Shown: piece after piece, positions 1 through 9,891 of the stretch
How positions within the stretch are numbered: position 1 is the stretch's first letter
Layout: every line of letters starts with the position of its first letter
DNA from: Bacteroidales bacterium
GTDB taxonomy: Bacteria; Bacteroidota; Bacteroidia; Bacteroidales; F082
Length of the DNA: 64,000 nucleotides
Assembly (NCBI GenBank): GCA_028704385.1
Contig: JAQVLA010000011.1
Location: 37,147-101,146 of the forward strand
Reading direction: 5' to 3'
The notes under the pieces: model-generated
What the model was told of the DNA's origin: nothing
Database searches by the model: none
Seen by the model: the letters and a program-made list of their open reading frames with translations, nothing else
Position numbers and translations under genes: made by a program

Positions 1-1052
1 ATCTGGTAATCGTTGATGTGGCCAAAGATGCACTTGAGCAGAATTATCCAAAAGATTTATTTGAGGTAATTGTGATAGCTGATTCAATTAAACCAGAAAC
101 GCTGGATGCACTTCGCCATCTCCCAATTCGTGTTGAAGTTGTTGTTTTTGAGGTAAGTAAAAAATCCAAAGCACTAAATAAATGTATGGCAGCCATAGGT
201 GACGACTTTGATGTAGCCATGATCCTGGATGCAGATAACATCATGGCTCCAGATGTATTGCAAAAAATCAATGAGGCCTTCAATAGAGGATTTTTGGCTG
301 TACAGGGTCACAGAACGGCTAAAAACACCAACACTAATTTCGCAATTTTGGATGCCATAAGTGAAGAAATCAACAACACCATTTTCAGGAAAGGACATCG
401 GGTTTTGGGTTTGTCGTCGGCCCTTATAGGATCGGGAATGGCAATTGATTATAAAATTTACAAGGCCTTTATGTCTGAAATTGATTCTGTGGGCGAAGAT
501 AAGGAACTTGAAATGCGTCTGTTGAAAAATGGTTACACCATTGAGTATGCTGAAGATGCGTATGTGTATGACGAAAAAACTTCACAATCAAAAGTATTTG
601 TAAATCAACGACGACGCTGGATAGCAGCTCAGTTGCTTCATTTTCGCGATTATTTCATTCCAGGATTCATCCACTTGTTAAAGACAGGTAATATTGATTT
701 TTTCGATAAGGTTTTGCAAATGATTCAACCTCCCCGAATCTTATTAAGCGGGATTCTGTTTCTGTTAACTTTTAGCTCCTCTATTATTTATTTCTTTGAC
801 ATACAGATTATTAGCAAATATTTTATACTCAATTTTTATTATTGGCTAACACTGCTGATTATCACAGGCATTATTTTACTTGTTTCGGTTCCACGCAGGT
901 TGTATAATGTAAGGACCTATAAAGCACTGCGCTCACTGCCCATCGGTTTTGTGTTAATGTTTATTAGTTTGTTCAAAGTGAAAGGTGCCGGAAGTCGTTT
1001 TATACATACCACCCATTCGCATACAGGTACAATAAGGAAAAATGGCAAATAA
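1..1052 (+). CDS. Membrane glycosyltransferase family 2, 5' end cut by window
   Basis: The reading frame is open to the left edge, so the gene starts outside the window; the GTG at 18 is an internal codon. Aligned to its paralog at 1978-3186, about 65 N-terminal residues are missing. Visible motifs are a D-A-D metal site (ILDADN), an acidic GEDKELEMRL segment and QRRRW, the Q-x-x-RW signature of processive-type GT2 enzymes. Three hydrophobic segments follow at the C terminus. It probably transfers sugars from nucleotide donors during surface polysaccharide synthesis at the inner membrane. The next gene starts 8 nt downstream, so it is part of an operon. The sugar specificity cannot be read from the sequence. 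Confidence 0.88.
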   Translation, partial: LVIVDVAKDALEQNYPKDLFEVIVIADSIKPETLDALRHLPIRVEVVVFEVSKKSKALNKCMAAIGDDFDVAMILDADNIMAPDVLQKINEAFNRGFLAVQGHRTAKNTNTNFAILDAISEEINNTIFRKGHRVLGLSSALIGSGMAIDYKIYKAFMSEIDSVGEDKELEMRLLKNGYTIEYAEDAYVYDEKTSQSKVFVNQRRRWIAAQLLHFRDYFIPGFIHLLKTGNIDFFDKVLQMIQPPRILLSGILFLLTFSSSIIYFFDIQIISKYFILNFYYWLTLLIITGIILLVSVPRRLYNVRTYKALRSLPIGFVLMFISLFKVKGAGSRFIHTTHSHTGTIRKNGK

Positions 1053-1060
1053 AACTTAAA

Positions 1061-1981
1061 ATGGCAAAAAAGTTTCCATTAGTCTCCATTATAACGGTCA
1101 ACTATAACCAGGCCGAAGTAAGCTGTGCACTAATTGAATCGCTCAATAAAATTTCGTACCCTAATTTTGAAGTAATTGTTATAGATAATGCCTCTCTCGA
1201 TGATGATTCATCCATAATAAAACAACGTTTTCCGAATATAATTTTTATTCAAAACCCTATCAATTACGGTTTTGCGGCCGGTAATAATTTTGGCCTGATG
1301 CGTGCCCGCGGTAAGTATTTGCTGCTTTTGAATAACGATATCGAAGTGCCAACTAATTTCATGGAACCCTTAGTAGAAAAACTGGAAAGGAATCCACAGA
1401 TCGGTGCCGTTAGTCCGAAAATCAAATTCTATTATCAGCCTGATACCATTCAATATGCTGGTTATACGCCAATTAACTATATCACCATGCGCAACAATGC
1501 CATTGGCTACTGGCAAAAGGATAAAGGCCAGTTTGATGAAGATCGCGAAACAGCTTATGCACACGGTGCTGCTATGATGGTGCCGATGGAGGTAGTTAAA
1601 AAAGTAGGATTGATGTCGTACATCTTCTTTCTCTATTATGAAGAAGCTGACTGGTGTGCCCGTATCAAAGTTGCAGGATATCAAATATGGTATGTTCACA
1701 ACAGTTATGTTTTGCACAAAGAATCAGTAAGTACCGGTCGGTTAAGTGCTTTAAAGATTTATTATCAGAACAGAAACCGTATTGTTTTTATGCGAAGAAA
1801 CGTAGAAGGAAAAGCATTTTATCTGGGACTTTTGTATCAGTTTTTTGTGGCTATCCCAAAAAATGCTTTTAAGTTTTTATTCAAAGGCAAACTAAAATTG
1901 TTTTACGCTTATTATCAGGCCATTGGATGGAATATTAAGCACCTTTTTGATGCCGAAATTCACGAAAATCCTCAGCTATGA
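1061..1981 (+). CDS. Glycosyltransferase family 2 (rhamnosyltransferase-like, COG1216 type)
   Basis: A 306-residue GT-A fold transferase. The N terminus carries the nucleotide-binding strand VSIITVNYN, then VIDNAS, the donor/metal motif LLLLNNDIEV near residue 90, and a YEEADWCARI acceptor/catalytic segment near residue 200. There is no obvious membrane span, although the C terminus is hydrophobic and basic, suggesting peripheral membrane association. It resembles the WbbL/rhamnosyltransferase group used in O-antigen and exopolysaccharide assembly. The stop codon overlaps the next gene's start (ATGA), which implies translational coupling. The sugar is not determinable. Confidence 0.88.
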   Translation: MAKKFPLVSIITVNYNQAEVSCALIESLNKISYPNFEVIVIDNASLDDDSSIIKQRFPNIIFIQNPINYGFAAGNNFGLMRARGKYLLLLNNDIEVPTNFMEPLVEKLERNPQIGAVSPKIKFYYQPDTIQYAGYTPINYITMRNNAIGYWQKDKGQFDEDRETAYAHGAAMMVPMEVVKKVGLMSYIFFLYYEEADWCARIKVAGYQIWYVHNSYVLHKESVSTGRLSALKIYYQNRNRIVFMRRNVEGKAFYLGLLYQFFVAIPKNAFKFLFKGKLKLFYAYYQAIGWNIKHLFDAEIHENPQL

Positions 1982-3186
1982 ATCTACTTTATGACATTGG
2001 CATCTATGTTCAAATAGTTTTACTCCTTTATCTGGGGGGATCAGCATTTTATCTGTTTGTTTTTGCTTTATTCTCAGTTTTTCCGCTTAAAACCAATCCA
2101 CCGGTTGACTTCAAAAAAAGACGTTTTGCAGTTTTAATACCCGGATATATGGAGGATGAGGTAATTTTTGAAGTTGTAGAACACGCTTTGCAGCAAAACT
2201 ATCCAAAAGAGAATTATGATGTAGTGGTGATTGCCGACAAATTTCAACCAGATACAATTGAAAGATTAAGTCGATATCCCATTATCCTTTACAACGAAAA
2301 CTTTGCCATCAGCACTAAAACCAGAGCCCTCAATTATGCCCTTCGTGCACTCCCCGAAAACCAGTATGATATTGCCGTAATTCTGGATGCTGATAACCTG
2401 ATGGAAAAGGATTTTCTGGCAAAGCTCAATGATGCTTTTTCATATCCTTTTCAGGCAATACAGGCTCATCGGATTGCAAAAAATCTGAACACAAATTTTG
2501 CCGTTTTAGATGCCGTAAGCGAAGAAATCAACAATAATATTTTTAGGAAAGGCCATCGGAAAATGGGATTGTCCAGTGCCTTAATTGGTTCAGCAATGGC
2601 ATTCAGGTATCAATTTTTTAAAACGCTAATGGAAGATGTAGAAGTAGTTGGTGGATTTGATAAAGAATTGGAGCTAAGGTTATTATATAACAAACATCTT
2701 ATTCATTACCTGGATGACGCTTATGTTTTGGACGAAAAGGTTCAAAATGTGAAGGTTTTTACCCGCCAGCGCAGAAGATGGCTCTCAGCGCAGTTTCATT
2801 ACTTTGGTAAGCATTTTTATCCTGCAATTACTGCATTGTTTTTAAATGGAAACATCGACTATTTCAACAAGGCTTTTCAATATGTGCAGCTGCCACGAAT
2901 ACTTTTGCTCGGATTATTGGTTATAATCAGTATTATTTCAGTTTTTTTCAACACCTTATTCCTTAGACTTGGCTGGCTTGTTGCTTCATTTTTTATTATT
3001 TCGGCCTTATTGCTGGCTACACCACGAAAGTTTTATAATCTCAACACACTTAAAGCATTAACTGCCCTCCCACTTGGTTTTTCCTATATGATTTTATCCC
3101 TTTTGCGTATCCGCGGAGCCAATAAACAGTTTATCCATACAAAACATACTTACAACGCCTTTCAAATCAAAAAGAAAGATCGTTAA
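1978..3186 (+). CDS. Membrane glycosyltransferase family 2 (QxxRW type), paralog of the gene at window start
   Basis: 402 residues. An N-terminal transmembrane segment (about 11-33) is followed by a GT2 domain with ILDADN, the shared EEINN-x-IFRKGHR block, FDKELELRLL and QRRRW, then C-terminal membrane helices. The architecture is that of a processive inner-membrane polysaccharide synthase or a related transferase. It is clearly paralogous to the first gene of the window, from which it is separated by one unrelated GT2. The acidic motif differs between the copies: GEDKELE in the first, GGFDKELE here. It starts with a 4-nt overlap on the preceding gene. Confidence 0.9.
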   Translation: MNLLYDIGIYVQIVLLLYLGGSAFYLFVFALFSVFPLKTNPPVDFKKRRFAVLIPGYMEDEVIFEVVEHALQQNYPKENYDVVVIADKFQPDTIERLSRYPIILYNENFAISTKTRALNYALRALPENQYDIAVILDADNLMEKDFLAKLNDAFSYPFQAIQAHRIAKNLNTNFAVLDAVSEEINNNIFRKGHRKMGLSSALIGSAMAFRYQFFKTLMEDVEVVGGFDKELELRLLYNKHLIHYLDDAYVLDEKVQNVKVFTRQRRRWLSAQFHYFGKHFYPAITALFLNGNIDYFNKAFQYVQLPRILLLGLLVIISIISVFFNTLFLRLGWLVASFFIISALLLATPRKFYNLNTLKALTALPLGFSYMILSLLRIRGANKQFIHTKHTYNAFQIKKKDR

Positions 3187-3212
3187 TTTGTATACAGCAA
3201 AATCAACACATA

Positions 3213-4361
3213 ATGAAAATAGCTATTGAAGGTCAACGTTTGTTTCGGGTAAAAAAGCACGGCATGGATATGGTTGCACTTGAATTAATTAAAAACCTGC
3301 AACTAATTGATAAAGAGAATACTTATTACATTTTTGTGAAACCTGATGAAGATATAAATTGCATTCCACCTGCCAATAATTTTCATATTATTCCACTCGA
3401 AGGAGGTGCTTATCCGGCCTGGGAACAGAAAACCCTGCCAAATGCCGTAAAACAATATGGCTGTGATCTGTTGCACTGCACAAGCAATACCGCCCCGATG
3501 AAATCCCCTGTCCCTCTGATAGTTACGCTTCACGATATCATTTACCTCGAAAGCATCAGCATTTTCAAAAGAGGAGGAACCTGGTATCAGAAATTTGGTA
3601 ATATGTACCGTCGATTTGTTGTGCCCAGGGTGGTAAAAAATAGTACGAAAATCATTACTGTATCGCATTTCGAAAAAAACAGGATACGGGAATTCTTTGG
3701 CTTCCCTGAAAATGACGACCGGTTGGTTGCTGTTTACAATGGTGTGAGCGAACATTTTAAACCTGTTACCGATCAAATTGAATTGAAGCGTATTAAAGAA
3801 AAATATCATTTACCTGACCAATTTTTATTCTTCCTCGGAAATACCGATCCAAAGAAAAATACGAAGGGAGTTTTAAAGGCTTTTTCTGATTTCCGAAAGA
3901 AAAACAATACGCAGCTTAAATTAGTCATGCTTGATTACGACAGAGAAGCATTAGATAAATTGCTGGCTGAAATTAATGATAAACAGCTCATCAATCACAT
4001 CCACCTCACCGGATATGTCGTAAACACCGAACTGCCAGCAATTTACAGTCAGGCAAGTCTCTTTTTGTATCCCTCTCTGCGCGAAAGCTTTGGCATTCCG
4101 ATGTTAGAAGCCATGCGATGCGGAGTTCCTGTTATTACTTCTAATACCTCCAGTATGCCCGAAGTTGCCGGAGATGCCGCTCACTTTGTTGATCCTTACA
4201 AACCGGAAGAAATCACACAAGCTATTGAACTGCTCCTCACGGATGAAGCAAAAAGAAAAGAGCTCATTGATAAAGGTTTTAAAAGATCGGCAACTTTTTC
4301 ATGGAAAGCCATGGCAGAAGACGTCCTGAAATTATACGAACAGATTCTGAAACCAAACTAA
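3213..4361 (+). CDS. Glycosyltransferase family 4 (GT-B fold)
   Basis: 382 residues, cytosolic. The C-terminal domain has the GT4 signature: GNTDPKKN at the domain start, then PSLRESFGIPMLEAMRCG containing the E-x7-E motif, followed by VPVITSNTSSMPEVAGDAA. The N-terminal half contains LHCTSNTAPM and VTLHDIIYL. Such enzymes are retaining transferases using nucleotide-sugar donors, often mannosyl- or glucosyltransferases. It lies 26 nt after the GT2 gene and is followed at 11 nt by another transferase. The exact linkage is unknown. Confidence 0.9.
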   Translation: MKIAIEGQRLFRVKKHGMDMVALELIKNLQLIDKENTYYIFVKPDEDINCIPPANNFHIIPLEGGAYPAWEQKTLPNAVKQYGCDLLHCTSNTAPMKSPVPLIVTLHDIIYLESISIFKRGGTWYQKFGNMYRRFVVPRVVKNSTKIITVSHFEKNRIREFFGFPENDDRLVAVYNGVSEHFKPVTDQIELKRIKEKYHLPDQFLFFLGNTDPKKNTKGVLKAFSDFRKKNNTQLKLVMLDYDREALDKLLAEINDKQLINHIHLTGYVVNTELPAIYSQASLFLYPSLRESFGIPMLEAMRCGVPVITSNTSSMPEVAGDAAHFVDPYKPEEITQAIELLLTDEAKRKELIDKGFKRSATFSWKAMAEDVLKLYEQILKPN

Positions 4362-4372
4362 AGCTCAAGATT

Positions 4373-5575
4373 ATGATCAAAAATCGTGATTTTATCATCG
4401 TTGGATTACAGGCACTCGATAGCCGGATTGGAAGCAATTGCATCAACCTGGCAAACGAAATTGCGCGTCACAACAGGGTTTTATATGTAAATTATCCACT
4501 GGATCGTCTAACAAAGATCAGAGAGAAAAACGACCCCCTGATTCAGAAACGAATTCGGATAAACAAGGGAGAAGAATCTGAATTAGTGCAAGTTAGCGAT
4601 AATATGTGGACCCTATTTCCAAAAACTACCTTAGAATCCATAAGTCAGCTTCCTTTTGATGGGCTGTTCGACTTTTTCAATAAAATCAACAACAAACGAT
4701 TTGCCCGTGAGATAAAGAAAGCCATTGATACACTTGGGATTTCTAACTATTTTATTTTCAATGACAGCGATATGTTTAGGAGCTTCTATCTAAAGGAATT
4801 GCTCAAACCTGAGTTGTACATTTATTATACCCGTGATAATTTGATTGCCGTAGATTTCTGGAAAAAACAAGGCATTCGAATTGAGGCAGCTTTGATGCAA
4901 AAAGCTGATTTGGTGGTTGCCAATTCAACCTATCTGGCCGAACATGCAGCCCAGTTCAATCCGCATTCTTATTATGTTGGTCAGGGCTGTGATGTTAGCT
5001 TGTTCGATGAAAAACTTGTCAAGGAAAAACCGGCCGATCTAAAGGTTATCAGCGGACCAATCATTGGGTATATCGGTGCATTGTTTTCACTTCGATTGGA
5101 TATTGAGGTGCTGGAATACATGGCCGAAAAAAGACCTGATTGGTCAATTGTATTGGTTGGCCCCGAAGATGAAGCCTTCAAAGCCAGCAAATTGCATCAA
5201 ATGGCTAATGTTCACTTTTTAGGTTCCAAGCCAATGGAAGCACTCCCCTCCTACTTAAACTACTTCGATGTAGCCCTAAATCCACAAAAACTAAATGAAG
5301 TAACCATTGGCAATTATCCCAGAAAAATTGATGAATACCTCGCCATGGGCAAACCCACTGTTGCCACACGCACCAAAGCTATGGAAGTATTTGAAGATCA
5401 CACCTATCTGGCCGAGACAAAAGAAGATTATCTTGAATTAGTCGAAAAAGCACTCAAAGATAACAGCCCTGAAAAAGCCAAGGCCCGGAGTGTTTTTGCC
5501 AAAAGTCATACCTGGGAAAACAATGTATCTGAAATCTATAAGCGAATTGTACAAATCTTGCAGTCTCCTGAATGA
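4373..5575 (+). CDS. Glycosyltransferase, GT4/TuaH-like
   Basis: I chose the ATG at 4373 (400 residues). An upstream in-frame ATG at 4301 would add 24 residues but lies inside the preceding gene. The protein begins with a Rossmann-like segment, FIIVGLQALDSR. Its C-terminal half has PIIGYIGALF, IVLVGPEDE and the donor-binding segment NYPRKIDEYLAMGKPTVA, resembling TuaH-like and other Bacteroidota GT-B transferases. It is probably cytosolic and acts in the same polysaccharide pathway as its neighbours. Confidence 0.85.
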   Translation: MIKNRDFIIVGLQALDSRIGSNCINLANEIARHNRVLYVNYPLDRLTKIREKNDPLIQKRIRINKGEESELVQVSDNMWTLFPKTTLESISQLPFDGLFDFFNKINNKRFAREIKKAIDTLGISNYFIFNDSDMFRSFYLKELLKPELYIYYTRDNLIAVDFWKKQGIRIEAALMQKADLVVANSTYLAEHAAQFNPHSYYVGQGCDVSLFDEKLVKEKPADLKVISGPIIGYIGALFSLRLDIEVLEYMAEKRPDWSIVLVGPEDEAFKASKLHQMANVHFLGSKPMEALPSYLNYFDVALNPQKLNEVTIGNYPRKIDEYLAMGKPTVATRTKAMEVFEDHTYLAETKEDYLELVEKALKDNSPEKAKARSVFAKSHTWENNVSEIYKRIVQILQSPE

Positions 5576-5599
5576 TTTACATCATCAAAAAACAAAGTC

Positions 5600-6214
5600 A
5601 TGTCATTCACAGATAAAATCAAATCGAATCCAAAACTAAAAAAACTGGCGCTTTGGATGCTCATGCCAAAAAATCAGGCGAGACCCAGATTGTGGGTGAA
5701 ACTATTTCTTAATCCATTAAAACACCACAAAGGAAAAGGTGCGTTAATCAGAAGAAGAACCCGAATGGATGTACTTCCGTTCAACCATTTTTCGATAGGA
5801 GATCATTCTACCATTGAAGATTTTGCCACAGTAAATAATGGCGTGGGAGCTGTGATTATTGGCGATCGCACCCGAATAGGACTTGGTTGTGTGCTGATCG
5901 GACCTGTAACAGTAGGTAATGACGTTATGTTTGCGCAAAATATTGTCGTTTCGGGGCTTAATCATGGTTATCAGGATATCAATATTCCGCCAAGTCTGCA
6001 GCCTGTTGAAACCAAGCCGATAACTATAAAAGATGGGGTTTGGATTGGTGCCAACGCTGTATTAACGGCTGGTATTACAATTGGTAAACATGCCGTTATT
6101 GCTGCCGGAAGTATTGTTACAAAAGATGTTCCGGATTATTCTATTGCTGCTGGCAACCCGGCTCGGATTATGAAAAAATATAATCCGGAATCAGGTGCTT
6201 GGGAAAGGATTTAG
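5600..6214 (+). CDS. Left-handed beta-helix acyltransferase (hexapeptide repeat)
   Basis: 204 residues. Imperfect hexapeptide turns run from about residue 60 to 190, ending in the characteristic GVWIGANAVLTAGITIG and IAAGSIVTKDVP-x-YSIAAGNPA segments of the LbH family (WcaF/CysE/maa-like O-acetyltransferases). The likely role is acetyl-CoA-dependent O-acetylation of a sugar in the polysaccharide built by the neighbouring genes. The histidine in VSGLNHGYQD fits the usual catalytic position. It starts 24 nt after the upstream transferase. Confidence 0.88.
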   Translation: MSFTDKIKSNPKLKKLALWMLMPKNQARPRLWVKLFLNPLKHHKGKGALIRRRTRMDVLPFNHFSIGDHSTIEDFATVNNGVGAVIIGDRTRIGLGCVLIGPVTVGNDVMFAQNIVVSGLNHGYQDINIPPSLQPVETKPITIKDGVWIGANAVLTAGITIGKHAVIAAGSIVTKDVPDYSIAAGNPARIMKKYNPESGAWERI

Positions 6215-6240
6215 GATAAACATGAATTAAGGAAATAAGA

Positions 6241-7059
6241 ATGCATAAATTCATTACTTTTTTACGATACCTGAAAGATTATTTACAATACGGGCAAATA
6301 CTCCTGGTCTTTGTGTCCATTATTTATCTGTTGACTGGTAAGGCTTATCCCAGAACCAGACTTTTCAGAGGCAAACTTGGATTATTTCTTCACCGGAAAG
6401 GCTCACTTGATTTTCAATTTGGAAACTATGCCTATGAGTGGGGTGTGAAGCAGTTTTTTCTAAAGCACTACATTCATTATCAAGCATTTATTGATGTGGG
6501 TGCCAATATGGGAACCTATACAATTATGTTTGCAAAAAAGGGAATGAAGACAATTGCATTCGAACCTTCAATATCAAATTTCAAAGCTTTGCAAATCAAT
6601 ATTATGCTTAACGATTTAGAGCGAAAAGTAAGTAGTTATAACCTAGGATTAGACAGTAAAAACCACAATGCAAGTTTTGTATTTGATCCGGTGAATACCG
6701 GTGCCTCCCACCTGAGCAGTGCGCAATTTCATGATCCTGTTACCAACGAAAGAGGTGAAATAACTGAAGTACAGCTTGTTATGCTGGATTTTTTACAGAA
6801 CAATCTCCCCTTGCATGTGAATGATGCGGTATTGATGAAAATTGATGTGGAAGGAATGGAGGAACACGTAATTTTAGGAGCTAAAGACTTTATTCAAAAT
6901 CGTAAGGAACTTCTGATCGTGATGGAAAGCGTTCATTCAGGTGAAGAAAAACTAAAAGCGGTACTTTCGGAAATAGCTGAATTTGAATTTCTTCCGGTAG
7001 ATTCACTCAATTTTGCTGCAAAAAAAATTAAGAACCATAATCCTAAAAAGTCATGTTAA
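6241..7059 (+). CDS. FkbM family methyltransferase
   Basis: 272 residues with a hydrophobic N terminus, then a class I SAM-binding fold. Motif I is FIDVGANMGTYT, followed by IAFEPS, and LMKIDVEGMEEHVILGA is the FkbM family hallmark. FkbM enzymes O-methylate sugar or polyketide hydroxyls. Within a glycosyltransferase operon this one probably caps or decorates the glycan. Its stop codon lies inside the next gene (7-nt overlap). Confidence 0.88.
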   Translation: MHKFITFLRYLKDYLQYGQILLVFVSIIYLLTGKAYPRTRLFRGKLGLFLHRKGSLDFQFGNYAYEWGVKQFFLKHYIHYQAFIDVGANMGTYTIMFAKKGMKTIAFEPSISNFKALQINIMLNDLERKVSSYNLGLDSKNHNASFVFDPVNTGASHLSSAQFHDPVTNERGEITEVQLVMLDFLQNNLPLHVNDAVLMKIDVEGMEEHVILGAKDFIQNRKELLIVMESVHSGEEKLKAVLSEIAEFEFLPVDSLNFAAKKIKNHNPKKSC

Positions 7060-8243
7060 CTTTAAAAGTTATTTTCTGGGTTTTACTTTTTTTGGTTTTT
7101 TACACCTATCTGGGCTATGGAATTTTACTTTTTTTGATGGTCAGGATAAAACGGTTGTTCAAGCGGGAAATAACTGTTAATCAAGATTATGAACCCGAGG
7201 TAACCCTTTTTGTGGCAGCCTATAATGAAAAAGATTATGCCGACAAAAAAGTTGCCAATGGTTTTGAACTGGACTATCCGCAGGAGAAAATAAAACAACT
7301 CTGGGTAACGGATGGCTCGGATGATGGAACGCCAGAGCTCTTAATAAAATACGCCGACAAGGGCATTGAAGTTTATCATGAAAATGTCCGGGGTGGGAAA
7401 ATTGGTGCGATGAATCGCGGGATGCAATTTGTGAAGACACCAATCGTAATTTTTTCTGATGGCAACACAATCTTAGGTAAAGAATCTGTAAGAAGAATTG
7501 TAAATCTGTTCAGCAACCCTAAAGTTGGCTGTGTTTCAGGCGAAAAGCGAATTTTCAGCAAAGAAAAAGACACCGCAGCCGGAACAGAAGGCATTTACTG
7601 GAAATATGAATCAACGCTAAAAAAATGGGATGCCGAACTGTATTCTGTGGTAGGAGCTGCAGGTGAGTTGTTTGCTATTCGAACAGAACTTTTTGAAGAA
7701 GTTGAAAAAGATACCCTGCTTGATGATTTCATCATTTCGCTTCGCGTAGCCATGAAAGGATACACCATTCAGTATGATCCTGAAGCCTATGCTATCGAAA
7801 CAGCTTCTGCTGATGTTAAAGAAGAACTGAAAAGAAAAGTCAGAATCGCAGCAGGCGGAATTCAATCCATTATCAGATTAAGCCCGTTACTCGACATTTT
7901 TAAGTATGGAATGCTGTCGTTTCAATACATTTCTCATCGTGTGCTGAGATGGACACTTGCACCACTTTCATTGCCTTTAATACTGATTATTAATGCTTTG
8001 ATTGCTTACTATGCAGGCTTCAGAAATTTCGCTGATTTTTACGTACTTTTGTTTTACGGCCAGTTATTGTTTTACACCTTAGCCTTGTTAGGCTGGTATT
8101 TGGAAAACAAAGCCATAAAAGTGAAAGCACTATTCATACCTTATTACTTCTTTATCATGAATTATGCTGTTTTACTGGGAATGAAGCGTTATTTCAAAGG
8201 AAGTCAAAGCGTTAACTGGGAAAGAGCCAAACGCGGAAAGTGA
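7053..8243 (+). CDS. Membrane glycosyltransferase family 2
   Basis: 396 residues. An N-terminal transmembrane helix (about 5-28) precedes a GT2 domain with TLFVAAYNEKDY, WVTDGSDDGT, the D-G-N site IVIFSDGNT, and LLDDFIISLRVAMKGY. Three C-terminal membrane helices follow. QxxRW is not present in recognisable form; the corresponding region reads RKVRIAAGG, so this may be a different subclass from the two QRRRW copies in the same operon. It overlaps its neighbours at both ends (7 nt upstream, 1 nt downstream), which supports one transcript. Confidence 0.88.
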   Translation: MLTLKVIFWVLLFLVFYTYLGYGILLFLMVRIKRLFKREITVNQDYEPEVTLFVAAYNEKDYADKKVANGFELDYPQEKIKQLWVTDGSDDGTPELLIKYADKGIEVYHENVRGGKIGAMNRGMQFVKTPIVIFSDGNTILGKESVRRIVNLFSNPKVGCVSGEKRIFSKEKDTAAGTEGIYWKYESTLKKWDAELYSVVGAAGELFAIRTELFEEVEKDTLLDDFIISLRVAMKGYTIQYDPEAYAIETASADVKEELKRKVRIAAGGIQSIIRLSPLLDIFKYGMLSFQYISHRVLRWTLAPLSLPLILIINALIAYYAGFRNFADFYVLLFYGQLLFYTLALLGWYLENKAIKVKALFIPYYFFIMNYAVLLGMKRYFKGSQSVNWERAKRGK

Positions 8244-9880
8244 TGAAAAAACTAATGCTGATTTATGGCCTCCTTGTAATAGTTTGGGTTTGCCAGGCTT
8301 TTTCAGCTTATTCCCAAAATTGCGATCAGATCATCAGCAGCAGCCAAACTGTAGTGGATGGTGCTAATATACAACCCGGCGATACCATCTGCCTCGAGAG
8401 CGGAAACCGGACTTATCTTCTCTTCAGAAATATTTCAGGAACCGAAAATCTACCAGTAGTAATTGTTAATCAGGGTAATGTTATCATTGACACGGATCAT
8501 TTCTACGGGATAAAAACTTCAAATTGTAAACATCTGAAAATAATTGGAAGTCGGCCTGCTGAATTTACCTATGGCATTAAAGTTCAACGTGTTGGGAATG
8601 GTGCTGGTATCACCTTAGACGACCTGAGCACAAATATTGAACTTTCCGGAATTGAAGTCTCACACACTGCCTTAGCAGGAATTTATGCCAAAACAGATCC
8701 CGATTGCAGTTTTGAAGCTACCCGTGAAAAGTTTACCTTTTACAATCTTGAAATTCATGATTGCTATCTGCATCATATTGGAGATGAAGGTTTTTATATC
8801 GGTAGTTCAAAATACACCGGACAATACCTGCCGGATTGTGATACAACGGTTTTGCCCCACATGATGCATAATGTTTTGATTTACAATAATCTGATTGAGG
8901 ATACTGGTTGGGATGGATTGCAGGTGAGTAGTGCTGTGGGCGATTGCCGGATTTTTAGTAACCGGATTTTTCGCGATTCGTATAAGGAAACCTACAATCA
9001 AATGTCAGGTATTTTAATCGGTGGTGGCTCCGAATGCGATTGTTATAACAATCAAATCTTTGATGGCAAAGGCGATGGTATTGATATGTTTGGCCATGGC
9101 GACAATAAAATTTACAACAACCTGATAGTGAGAGCTGGAAAAAGCTTTAAACCTGAGAATCCCGATGAATCAAGGCATGGTATTTTTATCGGGACAGCAC
9201 CTGATATCAGCAGCTCCAATCTTTCTTTGCTTCACAACACCATCATTGATCCCAAAACTACGGGTATCAGGTATTTTAACTCCAATACAGCCTTTAATTT
9301 TATTGCTAATAATTTGATAACCAGGCCTGGAGCCTATGATCAATTGGGCAATAATGCTTACTTTAATCATAGTCTGACAACTGAATTGTACGAATTGACC
9401 GGCAATTTATTTACACAATCCATTGACCTGGTGGATTTTGTGGATTTCTCAGAAGACAACTTCGATCTGAAAGCAGAATCACCTGCTATTAACATTGCAA
9501 CAGATCTTGGCTACTCTGCGATTTTGTTTGACATACTAGGGCGTCCCCGTCCGCATAATAATGGTTTTGATCAGGGAGCCTTTGAATGTCAGGAAATTAA
9601 TGCACACCTTACGCAAAGAATTTATGAAAATAAAAAGCCCTATTCCATAAGTTATAAGCCGCTTGAAAAAATCATTTGTATCGAACTACGAAAAATCACA
9701 GCTTCGCTTTATTTTGAAATCATTGATCTTAACGGACAAATTGTGTTTAGGAATCGTGAACAAAATATTGATAGTAAAATCTGTCATTTGCAACTATCTC
9801 AGCTAAATGATGGAATCTATATTTTGAAAATCATCGGTTTTGAAAAAGTATATACTGAAAAGATAAACCTGATTCGCTAA
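8243..9880 (+). CDS. Secreted right-handed beta-helix protein with T9SS sorting domain
   Basis: I chose the ATG at 8243 (TGATG overlap with the preceding stop); a GTG one codon earlier is less likely. An N-terminal signal peptide ends near FSAYS-Q. The body (about 80-430) has repeated short strands with N/D-rich turns (YNNLIEDTGWDGLQ, YNNQIFDGKGDGIDMFG, YNNLIVRAG), typical of parallel beta-helix (NosD/pectate-lyase-like) proteins. The last 80 residues resemble a type IX sorting domain, ending in LNDGIYILKI and EKINLIR. It could cleave or bind the polysaccharide made by this operon after export. No catalytic residues were identified. Confidence 0.82.
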   Translation: MKKLMLIYGLLVIVWVCQAFSAYSQNCDQIISSSQTVVDGANIQPGDTICLESGNRTYLLFRNISGTENLPVVIVNQGNVIIDTDHFYGIKTSNCKHLKIIGSRPAEFTYGIKVQRVGNGAGITLDDLSTNIELSGIEVSHTALAGIYAKTDPDCSFEATREKFTFYNLEIHDCYLHHIGDEGFYIGSSKYTGQYLPDCDTTVLPHMMHNVLIYNNLIEDTGWDGLQVSSAVGDCRIFSNRIFRDSYKETYNQMSGILIGGGSECDCYNNQIFDGKGDGIDMFGHGDNKIYNNLIVRAGKSFKPENPDESRHGIFIGTAPDISSSNLSLLHNTIIDPKTTGIRYFNSNTAFNFIANNLITRPGAYDQLGNNAYFNHSLTTELYELTGNLFTQSIDLVDFVDFSEDNFDLKAESPAINIATDLGYSAILFDILGRPRPHNNGFDQGAFECQEINAHLTQRIYENKKPYSISYKPLEKIICIELRKITASLYFEIIDLNGQIVFRNREQNIDSKICHLQLSQLNDGIYILKIIGFEKVYTEKINLIR

Positions 9881-9891
9881 AACTTACCAGA

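Noticed and set aside
4301..4372. Extended N terminus of the second GT-B transferase
   Set aside because: The 24 extra residues are the preceding gene read in another frame; the Rossmann start follows the ATG at 4373.
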